Shown one piece after another: positions 43,598 through 52,465 of a DNA stretch of 64,000 nucleotides (its first letter is position 1; each line of letters starts with the position of its first letter). The position numbers and the translations under genes are program-made. The notes under the pieces are model-generated. The model searched no databases. It was not told where the DNA came from and worked only from the letters and a program-made list of their open reading frames with translations. The stretch is from an uncultured bacterium (lineage in GTDB: Bacteria > Cloacimonadota > Cloacimonadia > Cloacimonadales > Cloacimonadaceae), in contig CALLHY010000045.1 in assembly GCA_938009275.1 (NCBI GenBank), positions 1 to 64,000 of the forward strand. The letters are read 5' to 3'.

Positions 43598-44051
43598 AGG
43601 ATAAACGCATGATTAAAGCTGAGGAGTAAGGAAGAAAACTGGTCTTTCCCACGTTAAACGTTGTAGTGATCAATTTGTAGTGATCAATTGTAGAGACCAT
43701 GGAGAGACCAATTGCAGAGACTTTGGATAGACCATTGCACATTAATAGAAAACGGGCTACAGCCAGTTGGTGCAACGGATTTATCCGGTATTAAGGCTAA
43801 ACAACTGACTTTGGGGATTACATTATCATCAGCTAACCAGATAAATCTGGTTATTCCAGCCGAATAAATTCGGCGTTCCAGATTATGCAATGATCTTTTG
43901 TATGTGTTGCAGGTGTGGTTGTTTGTGTGATGTTTGTGTGTTGTATGTGTGGTTGCTTGTGTGTGACTGGATAGATTATTGGGGGATCTATGGTAACTCT
44001 CTGTGCCCTCTGTGTACTTTGTGGTTTGATTTCTCTATATTTTACTTTGGC

Positions 44052-44107
44052 ATCAAGCTGAAATGCGGCGTAGCAACAGAATGCTACATAACAGGTATCA
44101 GCTTGAT
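44052..44107. repeat. Nested hairpin, polA 3' region
   Basis: ATCAAGCTGA (44052-44061) pairs with TCAGCTTGAT (44098-44107). Inside, GTAGCA (44070) pairs with TGCTAC (44082). The inner text GCGTAGCA...GAATGCTAC matches the hairpin at 49769 at 17 of 20 bases. It lies 31 bases beyond the polA stop. Confidence 0.7.
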
Positions 44108-44138
44108 ACCATAGTATTTGCTGTTAATCCGCACCTGC

Positions 44139-46925
44139 TCAGTGGGCTTCAAACCAGTTGTTACCGATGCCCATGTCGGTTTTTAGCTCCACAATCTTGC
44201 GCATATCCACAGGCAGTGCGTTCTCCATAGCTGTGCATACTATTGCCTTAGCTTCTTCAATTGCCTCACGGTCTATCTCGAATACCAATTCATCGTGAAC
44301 CTGCAATATCATCTTGATGCGAGGATTGTTTTGTATCTGCTGGTCTATATCTATCATGGCAATCTTTATCAAGTCTGCGGCTGAGCCTTGAATGGGCATA
44401 TTCACGGCAATCCGCTCGGCCTCGCTTCGATATCCCTGATGTTTGCTGTTAATATTTGGCAGATATAGCCTTCTGCCAAATATGGTTTGGCAAAAGCCGT
44501 CTTGCTGAGCGTTCATCACGCAGCTTGTTATAAAATTACGAATGGATGGGAACTGATTAAAATAGCTTTCGATAATGATCTTCGCCTCTGTCTGGCTTAT
44601 GCCCAGGTCTCTTGCCAGCTTACGTTGTCCCATGCCATACAGGATGCCAAAGTTTATGGTTTTAGCTGCCCGGCGTTGATCTGTAGTAACTTCATCCAGG
44701 GATACATTAAAGATTCTGGCTGCGGTTCCTTTGTGAATATCAAGTCCGTTTTTAAATGCCAATATCAAGGCTTCATCCCTGCTCATCAGTGCCAGTAGCC
44801 GCAGCTCTATCTGTGAGTAATCTGCCGCCAGGATCAGATGTTTATCGTCCGCAGCGCAAAAAGCCTTGCGAATCTCTCTGCCAAGCTGAGTGCGAATGGG
44901 GATGTTTTGCAGATTGGGATTGGACGAAGACAGTCTGCCGGTGGAGGCAACGGTTTGATTAAACGATGAGTGTATCCGGTTGGAAGCAGGATTTATCATC
45001 TTTGGCAATGCGCCTACATAAGTGGATTGCAGCTTGCTTAGCTGACGGTATTGGATAATGGTATCGGCAATCTCATAATCATTGGCTAGATCTTCCAGCA
45101 CGCTGTTATCGGTAGAGAAGCCGGTTTTGGTCTTTTTCTTATTAGGTAGCTGTTTTTCCACAAACAGAAGCTTTGCCAGTTGCTGCGTGGAATTGATATT
45201 AAATTCATATCCGGCATAGTTATAGATATGCTCTATCAGCTTTTTCAGCTCGATGTTTATCATGTGAGAAATCTCGCTCAATATACCACTATCTATCGCC
45301 ACACCGTTTTGTTCCATGCGTTGTAACACCTGCACCAGAGGAAGTTCGATATTGTAAAACAGGTCTTTCATGCCAGACTTGTTTATTCGCTCTTCATACA
45401 GAGGAAACAGCAGATAAACAGCCCAGGCATCCTCAGCGGCATAGAGGCACGCTTCATTGGGGTCAACCAGATCGAAGCTTATCTGGGTTTTACCCTTTCC
45501 TATCAAACTGCTGATGGGTATCATTTTGTGCCCCAATTCCCTGTCGGCGCATTCGTCCAAAGAATAGCTATTTATGCCGGGATCCAGGATGTAGGCCGCC
45601 AGCATGGTGTCGAATAACACGTTGCTGAGTTTCATGCCGTGCCTGCCCAATACGCAAAGATCATATTTCAGGTTGTGACCGATTATTTTCTTGCCTTTAA
45701 GTGCCTCATGCAGATGCTGTAAGACTTCGCTCATTGGTAGATTGTCTGCCATGCGGTGAGCAAGGGGTAAATAGTATGCTTTTTTGGCAGAAACACATAG
45801 CGAAATTCCCACCAGTGATGCCAGCATGGGGTCTATGGAATCTGTTTCCGTGTCCAGGCTAACAACCTCGGCAGAGCGGATATCCGCCAGCATTGGAACA
45901 AAGCTGAGGCTATCTACAAGAACAGCAACAAATTTTGCCATGTATGCTTCTGATACAGCTTTCTCATCTTCTACCGGAGCTTCTTTGCTGCTAAAAATGT
46001 CGTCCTGATACTCGGTTTCTGCGTGCTTATCAGCCGGCTGTATTTCTGGCTTGGGGGAACTGACCGGATACTTGCTTTCTATTTTTCTGATAATAGAGCT
46101 AATCTCATACTCATGTAAAAGCGGCAGGGCATCTCGCAGGCTTTGCGGGTCGAATGCCATCAGATTGTAGTTTGGCAGAGGAATTGGCACATCAAGCTCA
46201 ATCGCTGCTAATTTGCGGGAGAGATAGGCATTGTCTTTCTCCGCTACCAATCGCTCTTGCAGTTTGGGGGCAAGCTTGCTGATGTTGGCATAGATGGCAT
46301 CAAGGCTGCCATGTTCTTTTAGTAATGCTTCAGCGGTTTTTGGTCCAATGCTTTTTACGCCGGGGATGTTATCCGACGCATCGCCAACCAAGGCAAGGTA
46401 ATCTACAAACTGCTCGGGATATACTCCATATTTGGCGAATACGTCATCTCTGCCCATGTGCTTGTCTTTCATAGGATCCCAAAGGCTGGTTCTGTTGTTT
46501 ACAAGCTGGCAATAGTCTTTGTCGCTGGTTACCAACACCACTTCATATTCATGCGACATTTTTGCGGCGAGTGTGCCCAGTACATCATCTGCCTCAAAAC
46601 CATCCATGCTAATCTCTGGTAATCCGATCAGCTTAAAAAAGCTATGCACCGGTTCAATCTGAGCCACCATGTCATCGGGCATGGGAGGGCGCTGAGCTTT
46701 GTATTCTTTATATATCTCGTGACGAAAGGTGGGAGCTTTACGGTCGAAGGCAATAACTATATGGCGTGCATCAGCAGTTTCAACCAATTTGATGAAAGAG
46801 CTAATCACACCGTATATGGCACTGGTATTCATGCCTTTGGAATTAATTAAAGGGTTCTTTATGAAGGCAAAATGAGCGCGATACAATAGAGCCGTGCCAT
46901 CAATTAAGTATAGCCGCTTTTCCAT
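44139..46925 (-). CDS. polA: DNA polymerase I
   Basis: This 928-residue polymerase repairs DNA and removes RNA primers. The N-terminal 5'-3' exonuclease domain (about 1-290) starts with LYLIDGTALLYRAHFAF. A 3'-5' exonuclease domain is present and looks active (VSLDTETDSID, IIGHNLKYDL, DTMLAAYILDP). The polymerase domain ends with LAADYSQIELRLLALMSRD, RRAAKTINFGILYGMG and VHDELVFEI. ATG 46925 is used because GGAG lies 7 bases upstream. A TTG 12 bases upstream is a poor start. It is a single gene. Confidence 0.97.
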   Translation of the reverse strand: MEKRLYLIDGTALLYRAHFAFIKNPLINSKGMNTSAIYGVISSFIKLVETADARHIVIAFDRKAPTFRHEIYKEYKAQRPPMPDDMVAQIEPVHSFFKLIGLPEISMDGFEADDVLGTLAAKMSHEYEVVLVTSDKDYCQLVNNRTSLWDPMKDKHMGRDDVFAKYGVYPEQFVDYLALVGDASDNIPGVKSIGPKTAEALLKEHGSLDAIYANISKLAPKLQERLVAEKDNAYLSRKLAAIELDVPIPLPNYNLMAFDPQSLRDALPLLHEYEISSIIRKIESKYPVSSPKPEIQPADKHAETEYQDDIFSSKEAPVEDEKAVSEAYMAKFVAVLVDSLSFVPMLADIRSAEVVSLDTETDSIDPMLASLVGISLCVSAKKAYYLPLAHRMADNLPMSEVLQHLHEALKGKKIIGHNLKYDLCVLGRHGMKLSNVLFDTMLAAYILDPGINSYSLDECADRELGHKMIPISSLIGKGKTQISFDLVDPNEACLYAAEDAWAVYLLFPLYEERINKSGMKDLFYNIELPLVQVLQRMEQNGVAIDSGILSEISHMINIELKKLIEHIYNYAGYEFNINSTQQLAKLLFVEKQLPNKKKTKTGFSTDNSVLEDLANDYEIADTIIQYRQLSKLQSTYVGALPKMINPASNRIHSSFNQTVASTGRLSSSNPNLQNIPIRTQLGREIRKAFCAADDKHLILAADYSQIELRLLALMSRDEALILAFKNGLDIHKGTAARIFNVSLDEVTTDQRRAAKTINFGILYGMGQRKLARDLGISQTEAKIIIESYFNQFPSIRNFITSCVMNAQQDGFCQTIFGRRLYLPNINSKHQGYRSEAERIAVNMPIQGSAADLIKIAMIDIDQQIQNNPRIKMILQVHDELVFEIDREAIEEAKAIVCTAMENALPVDMRKIVELKTDMGIGNNWFEAH

Positions 46926-47174
46926 ACGAGTCTCCAACGTTTATTTTATGCAGCTTCCCTTGCATGCCCCATTTCTGGCAAGTAAATAATGCTGATGGGG
47001 ATAGGGAATCTAAAATTCGTAGGGTTTGGGACGCCGCCCCTCAAATTGTAGAAGCTTTACTGGAACATGGGTGCTGAGACTGAAGCGGGGGGAACTGAAC
47101 TCGCCGAAACTTTGATTCCATGCCACCTGAAGCTGCATCGACCGCCATACCAACCTCGGATTGCGGAGCCTGAT

Positions 47175-48851
47175 TCACAATCCCTCTACCATTACAGATT
47201 CATCTATCTTTGGCCTGAGGGGGCTATTAGTTATCACTGCTCCATCTACAAAGCCGTATAGTGCTACGTCAAAACCCATGATACTCAAAGGAGCATTAAA
47301 ATCTTGCTCCAAACTGAAAGACATCATGTTGTTGCCACTTAAGTTGACGCTTCCCCGGTAGAAAGGATCATCGCTAAGCTCCATTGCCTCGTTTTCCAGA
47401 CGGTTTTTACCCAGGGTTAAACGGGCCCGGTAAAAAGTGCGTGTACTATAGGAGCCAAAGGAGCGCAAGGGTGATATCAGCATAGGCTTTATACACAGCA
47501 CCCCTTGTTCAGGTTTTCCCTTGCGGATAAAGGATTCTACATTGCTCTCCACATACATAAAGGCATCATCCAGTACAATTTTACCCAATCCAGCACGAAA
47601 ACCCACAAACTGCCTGTTCGAATACTCCCCAAACTCATAACCAAAGGGAAGCTCAAGCAAAAAGCCCAATGGTAAACGTTCGTTGCCTAAGAAGGAGCTG
47701 GTTTTGTCCAGGTGTCCATAATTGGACTGAGTAAGAGCAATAGAGCCCATTATCATCAGCTTGTCATGCCACTCCCTGCCACTTTCCACACTGGTGAAAG
47801 GGCGTTTATTGTGCCACACTTTCTCCATAGAGATGGCAGCATATCTATATCGATTGTCAGAGATTACTTTGCTGCTGAAGCTACGGGCATACCACCCGCC
47901 TAAGCTGGTTTTATCTACGCTTATGCTATCGAAAGGCGGGTGTGTGTAGGTATCAGAAATCTCCAAGCCGCCGGAACTGCTTAATGCAGGATACAAAAAA
48001 GGGCGTTCAAATGCCAAACCTTTGCTGGAGTATCCGGGTATAACCTGCCAGTTAAGGTCTCCACGAATAAAGGTTCCCCGAATGTTTGCCACGCTATAAA
48101 AGCTCTCCCAGCCAACCGAGCTTTTGCCCCTGGTATCTATATGCCATGCGTTTTGCAGCTTCTGTCCCCAACCTAAGAAATTGTGGTCGTTTAGCTCAAT
48201 TTGCATTTGATGGTCATCACCCCTCTCGAATCCGGGATACAAAGAAAACTTATCGCGGATTACCACTACAACCTCGACCTGCCCGGCATCTGCAACCGTG
48301 GGCAGCACCAATATGTGAGCTTCGTTTATGTATTCTAAACCGTTCAGATAGTTCAGATTCCGCTTCATTACCCCATGGTCTATAAACTGACCTTCACTAA
48401 AGAATAAGTTTTCTCGCACCACCCATTCTCTGGTATCTATATGGATGGCATTGCCAAATTTCGCCAAAGCCTGGTAGGTTTTTCTACGCTTTAGGGATTT
48501 TCTGCCATTAAACACATCAAGTCTCAGGATGCTGATCTTTGATATTTGCTTGCCATCCCATTCGTCATAGTTAATGTCTTCCCATCTAAGCTGCTTCGTT
48601 ACATCATCAGTTCTGAAGATCAAGGGGTAGACTCTTCTTAGCAACCAGTGCCGGTCTGAATGTTCGCTGATAGACTTGTAAAAGGCATCAGAGCGCTGAT
48701 TAAGCCGGATGCTGGCGCTGCTGCTATCGGCTTGAGATGTATTCGTTTGCGCATGTAGCATTGGGTAGAAACAGGCCATTATCAAGCATATCACGCTCCA
48801 TAACCTACTGTGAGTGGGACTGCTTAGTATTGCCTTGCGGAAAACATTCAT
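47175..48851 (-). CDS. Omp85/BamA-like outer-membrane beta-barrel protein
   Basis: This 558-residue protein has a signal peptide (cleavage after MLHAQ region, about residue 35). Two POTRA-like domains are visible (about 95-230, including SEGQFIDHGVMKRNLNYLNGLEYINEAHILVLP), and then a C-terminal barrel with alternating strands. The likely role is outer-membrane protein insertion or surface presentation. It is shorter than BamA (about 800), so a TamA/YaeT-relative or two-partner-like Omp is possible. It has no clear operon partner. Confidence 0.7.
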   Translation of the reverse strand: MNVFRKAILSSPTHSRLWSVICLIMACFYPMLHAQTNTSQADSSSASIRLNQRSDAFYKSISEHSDRHWLLRRVYPLIFRTDDVTKQLRWEDINYDEWDGKQISKISILRLDVFNGRKSLKRRKTYQALAKFGNAIHIDTREWVVRENLFFSEGQFIDHGVMKRNLNYLNGLEYINEAHILVLPTVADAGQVEVVVVIRDKFSLYPGFERGDDHQMQIELNDHNFLGWGQKLQNAWHIDTRGKSSVGWESFYSVANIRGTFIRGDLNWQVIPGYSSKGLAFERPFLYPALSSSGGLEISDTYTHPPFDSISVDKTSLGGWYARSFSSKVISDNRYRYAAISMEKVWHNKRPFTSVESGREWHDKLMIMGSIALTQSNYGHLDKTSSFLGNERLPLGFLLELPFGYEFGEYSNRQFVGFRAGLGKIVLDDAFMYVESNVESFIRKGKPEQGVLCIKPMLISPLRSFGSYSTRTFYRARLTLGKNRLENEAMELSDDPFYRGSVNLSGNNMMSFSLEQDFNAPLSIMGFDVALYGFVDGAVITNSPLRPKIDESVMVEGL

Positions 48852-49031
48852 AATCTATCCATGGGGCTATGATTTAGCCCATTCCCCTTTTTTTATAACT
48901 TCGGCCTGTATTACAGACATCAAGAGCACAATACTAATCTATTGTAAAAAGCTCTTCCTGGCAAACATGAAGCAAACCTACTCGACCAGGGATGTTTGGA
49001 AAGCGTGTTGAAGCTATCTTAATAATTGCGC

Positions 49032-49060
49032 TTGACAGATATACAGCTGGAAAAACTAAT
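49032..49060 (+). promoter_or_regulatory. Promoter of rplU-rpmA
   Basis: TTGACA at 49032 and ACTAAT at 49055 are separated by 17 bases. The rplU start is 35 bases after the -10 box. This is the best sigma-70-type match in the window. Confidence 0.65.
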
Positions 49061-49094
49061 GCACCTTCAAGACAAAACCTTATAAGGAGAAATG

Positions 49095-49409
49095 ATGTAC
49101 GCCATCGTTGAAATTAGTGGATTTCAGTTCAAGGCTGAAAAGAACGCTGTTCTACGCGTTCCCTTGCTGAATACGGCGCAACCCGGTCAGAGCTTAACTT
49201 TTGACCGCGTTCTCCTCGTTCGCAATGAAGAGGAGATCAAGGTTGGTCAGCCCGTAGTCGAAGGCGCCGCAGTTATCGCAGAAGTGATCGAACACGGTAA
49301 AGGAAAAAAACTCGTGATATTCCACACCAAACGCCGCAAAGGCTACCGGGTGAAAAAAGGATACCGCGAACAATATACAAACGTTAAAGTTACCGATATT
49401 CGGGCTTAA
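49095..49409 (+). CDS. rplU: 50S ribosomal protein bL21
   Basis: This 104-residue protein has the L21 pattern: MYAIVEISGFQFKAEKN at the start and HGKGKKLVIFHTKRRKGYRVKKGYRE in the second half. It binds 23S rRNA. ATG 49095 is preferred over the ATG at 49092 because GGAG is 5 bases from it. rpmA follows after 17 bases, the standard pair. Confidence 0.97.
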   Translation: MYAIVEISGFQFKAEKNAVLRVPLLNTAQPGQSLTFDRVLLVRNEEEIKVGQPVVEGAAVIAEVIEHGKGKKLVIFHTKRRKGYRVKKGYREQYTNVKVTDIRA

Positions 49410-49426
49410 AGGAAAGGGGTGAAATA

Positions 49427-49687
49427 ATGGCACATAAAAAAGGTGTTGGAAGTAGCCGTAACGGTCGCGATAGCAATCCTAAATACCGTGGTGTAAAAAA
49501 GTACGGTAGTGAAAGCGTTATTGCTGGTAATATCATAGTTCGTCAAAAGGGCACCAAGATTCATCCTGGTGAGAACGTAGGAATCGGCAGAGACTTTACC
49601 ATATTCAGTCTGATAGACGGCAAAGTGAAGTTCGTTACCAAAAGAGAAGGCAAGAAGTTTGTGAGCGTTGTTCCCAACGAAGAATAA
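49427..49687 (+). CDS. rpmA: 50S ribosomal protein bL27
   Basis: This 86-residue protein has the L27 start MAHKKGVGSSRNGRDSNPK and the basic C-terminus KFVTKREGKKF. It sits near the peptidyl transferase centre. The N-terminus begins directly with AHKKG, so no protease-processed extension is present, unlike in Firmicutes. A terminator follows. Confidence 0.97.
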   Translation: MAHKKGVGSSRNGRDSNPKYRGVKKYGSESVIAGNIIVRQKGTKIHPGENVGIGRDFTIFSLIDGKVKFVTKREGKKFVSVVPNEE

Positions 49688-49713
49688 ACTTATCTAGCCA
49701 GATATATAATGCT

Positions 49714-49743
49714 AAAAACCCGCTGCTGATGTAGCGGGTTTTT
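49714..49743 (+). terminator. Intrinsic terminator after rpmA
   Basis: AAAAACCCGCT and AGCGGGTTTTT form an 11-bp stem with an 8-base loop, ending in T5 and a further T-rich tail. It closes the rplU-rpmA transcript. Confidence 0.92.
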
Positions 49744-49768
49744 GCTTTTTGGGGCGATGGTAAGGTCT

Positions 49769-49788
49769 GCGTAGCATTGGAATGCTAC
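49769..49788. repeat. GTAGCATT hairpin, second copy of a palindrome family
   Basis: GTAGCATT and AATGCTAC surround GG. The 20-base text matches 44068-44087 at 17 positions. It is followed by ACGCGA words. This is probably a dispersed REP-type palindrome. Confidence 0.6.
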
Positions 49789-50036
49789 GACGCGAAGTCT
49801 GGAGTCGATTCGAAGTCCCTTGCTTTAAGTTAATATCCTTATTCCCAATGTCGGATGAATTACAGACGCAGAGATGCAAGAGTCGCTGGATTACACCCAT
49901 ATACTAGCGACGCGAGACGTTTGACTTAAAAAGTGTTGTTTTCCCTATTTCTGCCGTTTTTTAGGTTCACCGCAACACTTTTTGAGTTTAACAAAAGGAA
50001 ATCATATAGCCTTCCCATCCTTGTCTGTACATATTT

Positions 50037-50113
50037 GGTTTAACTCATAACTGATGCCGTGCTAGAATTAGACAGGTGCTAACACTATCAATGGCATCAG
50101 TTGTAAGTCAAAC
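50037..50113. promoter_or_regulatory. 22-bp imperfect inverted pair upstream of the sigma-54 promoter
   Basis: GGTTTAACTCATAACTGATGCC and the reverse of GGCATCAGTTGTAAGTCAAACC agree at about 18 of 22 positions and are 33 bases apart. The pair ends about 185 bases before the sigma-54 -24 box, a normal distance for an upstream activating sequence. Binding by the NtrC-type protein is an inference. Confidence 0.4.
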
Positions 50114-50296
50114 CAAACGCTGTGGTGTCCTATTATTGGTACATTATTTGGTCTGTAGGGGCAATAATAAGACATTGCACAAGGCTTATAATAACGCGAT
50201 CGGCCGCAAGTCCCGAGTTATTTACTATCCTTATATTGCTTCTATACAGCTACTTACGCAGCCGACAAAAAGTATTTATTACAGAGAACCAGGTTT

Positions 50297-50311
50297 TGGC
50301 ACGCTACTTGC
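50297..50311 (+). promoter_or_regulatory. Sigma-54 promoter of pilin-like gene
   Basis: TGGCAC-GCTAC-TTGC matches the -24/-12 consensus at all core positions, with GG and GC 10 bases apart. The start would be near 50323, 73 bases before the ATG. Transcription would need RpoN and an activator such as the one at 25927. Confidence 0.8.
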
Positions 50312-50395
50312 GTTTAGATATATCGTGTCCCACAGGGATGCACAAAATAGAGTGAACCCAGAAAAAAAAGAATAACCCCAAAAAAGGAGATTACC

Positions 50396-50827
50396 ATGGG
50401 AACCCAACAAATTCTTTTGATCGTACTCAGCGTTATCATCGTCGGTGTCGCAATCGCCGTCGGTATCAGCATGTTTAACAGCCAGTCTTACAACAGCAAC
50501 AAGACTGCTATCGCTTCCGATGCTCAGAGCTTCGCAACTCAGGCCGTGCAATATTACAAGACCCCTGAAAGCCAGGGTGGCGCTGGCGGCAAAGCTGCAA
50601 ACATGACCCAGGGTAAAGTTTCTGCTTTCCTTAGCTTTGATGCAACCACATTCAAGACCAGCAACGAAAATGGTGCCTACACCATCACCGCAGCCGACTC
50701 CGTACATGTAGAGATCACTGGTGTTGGAACTGCCAAGAAAGGTGGAAAGAACCCGCAAGTGGTTACCACTGTTGCCCTTCCTGAAGGAACAGTTACCGCA
50801 GCCGCATCAGACGTTGCAGCTCCTTGA
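50396..50827 (+). CDS. Pilin-like protein, sigma-54 controlled
   Basis: This 143-residue protein begins MGTQQILLIVLSVIIVGVAIAV, one hydrophobic N-terminal helix without a leader or Glu5, followed by a small hydrophilic body (SNKTAIASDAQSFATQAVQYY). It is a paralogue of the protein at 30121 (MGTQQVLL..., GGAGG at the same place). Together with the sigma-54 promoter and the pilus genes downstream, it is the best candidate for the major structural subunit. An export or cleavage signal is not evident. AAAGGAG lies before the ATG. Confidence 0.7.
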   Translation: MGTQQILLIVLSVIIVGVAIAVGISMFNSQSYNSNKTAIASDAQSFATQAVQYYKTPESQGGAGGKAANMTQGKVSAFLSFDATTFKTSNENGAYTITAADSVHVEITGVGTAKKGGKNPQVVTTVALPEGTVTAAASDVAAP

Positions 50828-50849
50828 TGAAGCTTAGATACGTTTAATG

Positions 50850-50870
50850 CCTGAGTAATAATCAGGTTTT
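50850..50870 (+). terminator. Hairpin with short T-run after pilin-like gene
   Basis: CCTGA and TCAGG at 50850-50866 form a short stem with TTTT after it. It lies 23 bases after the stop. A second, stronger stem without T-run follows at 50877. Confidence 0.5.
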
Positions 50871-50876
50871 ACCCGG

Positions 50877-50904
50877 GATTGGTCAAGAATTATCTTGACC
50901 AATC
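50877..50904. repeat. 12-bp perfect hairpin after pilin-like gene
   Basis: GATTGGTCAAGA and TCTTGACCAATC flank a 4-base loop. It may stabilise the pilin transcript or support termination. Confidence 0.85.
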
Positions 50905-51047
50905 TTGGTATTATGGATTAGGTAGTTTTATAGCGTGATTCCTTATGTCTCGGGGTAATGGCGGATTAGTGAATGGGTTATATAAGGCATTGACAGGATG
51001 TAAGTAATGATACAGATACACCTATTGCCATCTGTAACTAAGGACAT

Positions 51048-51062
51048 TGGCTGTAACAGTGC
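51048..51062 (+). promoter_or_regulatory. Possible second sigma-54 promoter
   Basis: TGGCTGTAACAGTGC has GG and GC 10 bases apart, 55 bases before the gspF-like ATG. The -24 box differs from TGGCAC at two positions and the -12 is GTGC rather than TTGC, so it is only a candidate. Confidence 0.3.
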
Positions 51063-51116
51063 AAAGCATTACAATAGCTGCTTTGAACTACTACGGCTCG
51101 TGATTAAGGAGCACTG

Positions 51117-52457
51117 ATGGTAAAGGAATATCGCTTCAAGGGATTTGGACCACAGGGCAAATTGGTGCAGGGGACTTTCATGGCTGAAAGCCCCAAAGCT
51201 GCTAAAGAATATTTAGATAAACTATCTCAAAAATTCCACCTTAAGATTACAAGTTTAGAAAAGAAGCGAGACTGGCTCTATCAGGTTTATACCACCGGCA
51301 AGAAGAAGCCCTTCAACGGCAGGCAAGCTGCTTACAGCAAGCAGGAAGTTGCCGCCGCCCTAACCAAAATGGGCTATACCAAGTTCAAGATAAATCCAGT
51401 TTTGTTCGATATTCCCATGAAGCCATCCCTGGCCGACATCATGATGTTTATTAAGCTATCTACCACCATGCTGAAAGACCGGATGAGCTTTGGGAAGATA
51501 TTGGAGATGCTTGCCGAAGAACAGACCAATCGTACATTGAAAGATGCTTTATTACAAATCGAGAGCCAGCTAAAGGGCGGTGCTGAGGGTAAGGAAGTTT
51601 TCATGCGCTTTGGGCATGTATTCGGAAAGTTTCCTGCTTTCATGCTTGGACTTGCCACCCGAAGTGGTAATATGGCAGACGTGTTTGAGGCCACAAGCAA
51701 GTTCATCGAGCGTGACATGGAGATTAAGAAGAATATCAAGAAGGCACTTATCTCTCCGATGTTTGCTGTTGCCGCTACCATTGGCGCAGTGATGTATTAT
51801 GTGATAGACATCTTTCCCGCTACTGCCGAGCTATTTCTAAAATACAACATGCCTTTGCCACCGATGACCAAGTCAACCCTGGCGGCTAGTGATTGGTTAG
51901 CGATTTACTGGTGGGTTATTCTACTAATAATTGCCATTCCTGTAGTAGCCATCTGGCGTTGGTGGAGCACGCCCAAGGGAAAGATATGGCGTGATCAGCG
52001 AATCATAAAGCTTCCCCTTGTTGGTCATCTGATTCACAAGTCTTCCATCGAAATTTACTTCCGTGTGTTCGGCACTATATATGCAGGTGCCGGAGATAAT
52101 ATTGAAACTATCCGCACAGCAGCCGAAGCCTGCAGAAACGCCTGGATGGAAGACAGAATAAAGCGTATCACCATCCCCCGCATGCTGAAAGAAGGTGAGG
52201 CTTTTGTGCCCGCCATGGATGCGGCAGGCATATTCACACGCACGGCTTTAACCAGGCTAAGAACCGGGCAGGAAACCGGTAACATCCTTCAGGCAGCACA
52301 GCAGATTGCTACTTACTACGAAGCCGAAACCACATATAAAATGAATAACTTGATTGAGTATATTCAAACCATAGTAGGTTTGATAATCGCAGTAGCCATA
52401 ACCTTCTTAACTGTGGTGTCGGCAGAAATTGCCACCATCTCTCCGCCCACGATGTAG
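51117..52457 (+). CDS. GspF/PilC-like inner-membrane platform protein
   Basis: This 446-residue protein has two GspF domains: first around residues 110-240 (STTMLKDRMSFGKILEMLAEE, FPAFMLGLATRSGNMADVFEAT), second about 310-440 (VFGTIYAGAGDNIETIRTAAEA, RTALTRLRTGQETGNILQAAQQIA). Three membrane helices are seen, near 215-235, 265-285 and 415-440. It anchors the assembly ATPase. The N-terminal 100 residues contain a small repeated domain. AAGGAG lies before the ATG. It begins the pilus operon, and gspE follows after 8 bases. Confidence 0.9.
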   Translation: MVKEYRFKGFGPQGKLVQGTFMAESPKAAKEYLDKLSQKFHLKITSLEKKRDWLYQVYTTGKKKPFNGRQAAYSKQEVAAALTKMGYTKFKINPVLFDIPMKPSLADIMMFIKLSTTMLKDRMSFGKILEMLAEEQTNRTLKDALLQIESQLKGGAEGKEVFMRFGHVFGKFPAFMLGLATRSGNMADVFEATSKFIERDMEIKKNIKKALISPMFAVAATIGAVMYYVIDIFPATAELFLKYNMPLPPMTKSTLAASDWLAIYWWVILLIIAIPVVAIWRWWSTPKGKIWRDQRIIKLPLVGHLIHKSSIEIYFRVFGTIYAGAGDNIETIRTAAEACRNAWMEDRIKRITIPRMLKEGEAFVPAMDAAGIFTRTALTRLRTGQETGNILQAAQQIATYYEAETTYKMNNLIEYIQTIVGLIIAVAITFLTVVSAEIATISPPTM

Positions 52458-52465
52458 CATAAAGC

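Larger units (their letters stand above)
43505..44138. other. Intergenic region with palindromes and GT-rich text
   Basis: This 634-base region holds the 18-bp palindrome (43559-43597), two GTAGTGATCAATT copies (about 43662-43688) followed by GAGACCA/GAGACTT repeats, a GT-rich low-complexity run (about 43900-43975) and the nested hairpin at 44052. A 74-codon open frame in the GT-rich part has no coding character. No gene is supported. Confidence 0.55.
49744..50395. other. Long leader region of the pilin-like gene
   Basis: This 652-base region contains the hairpin at 49769, an inverted pair AAAAAGTGTTG (about 49928) facing CAACACTTTTT (about 49972), the 22-base inverted pair at 50037/50092, and the sigma-54 promoter at 50297. 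It may hold binding sites for an enhancer-binding activator. Two overlapping open frames near 50076-50375 have no coding character. Confidence 0.6.

Noticed and set aside
43890..44114. Open frame in GT-rich stretch
   Set aside because: Cys/Leu/Trp-rich product of low-complexity GT-rich DNA; no ribosome site.
50076..50375. Open frames in the pilin leader
   Set aside because: Two overlapping frames with no ribosome site; the region holds the sigma-54 promoter.
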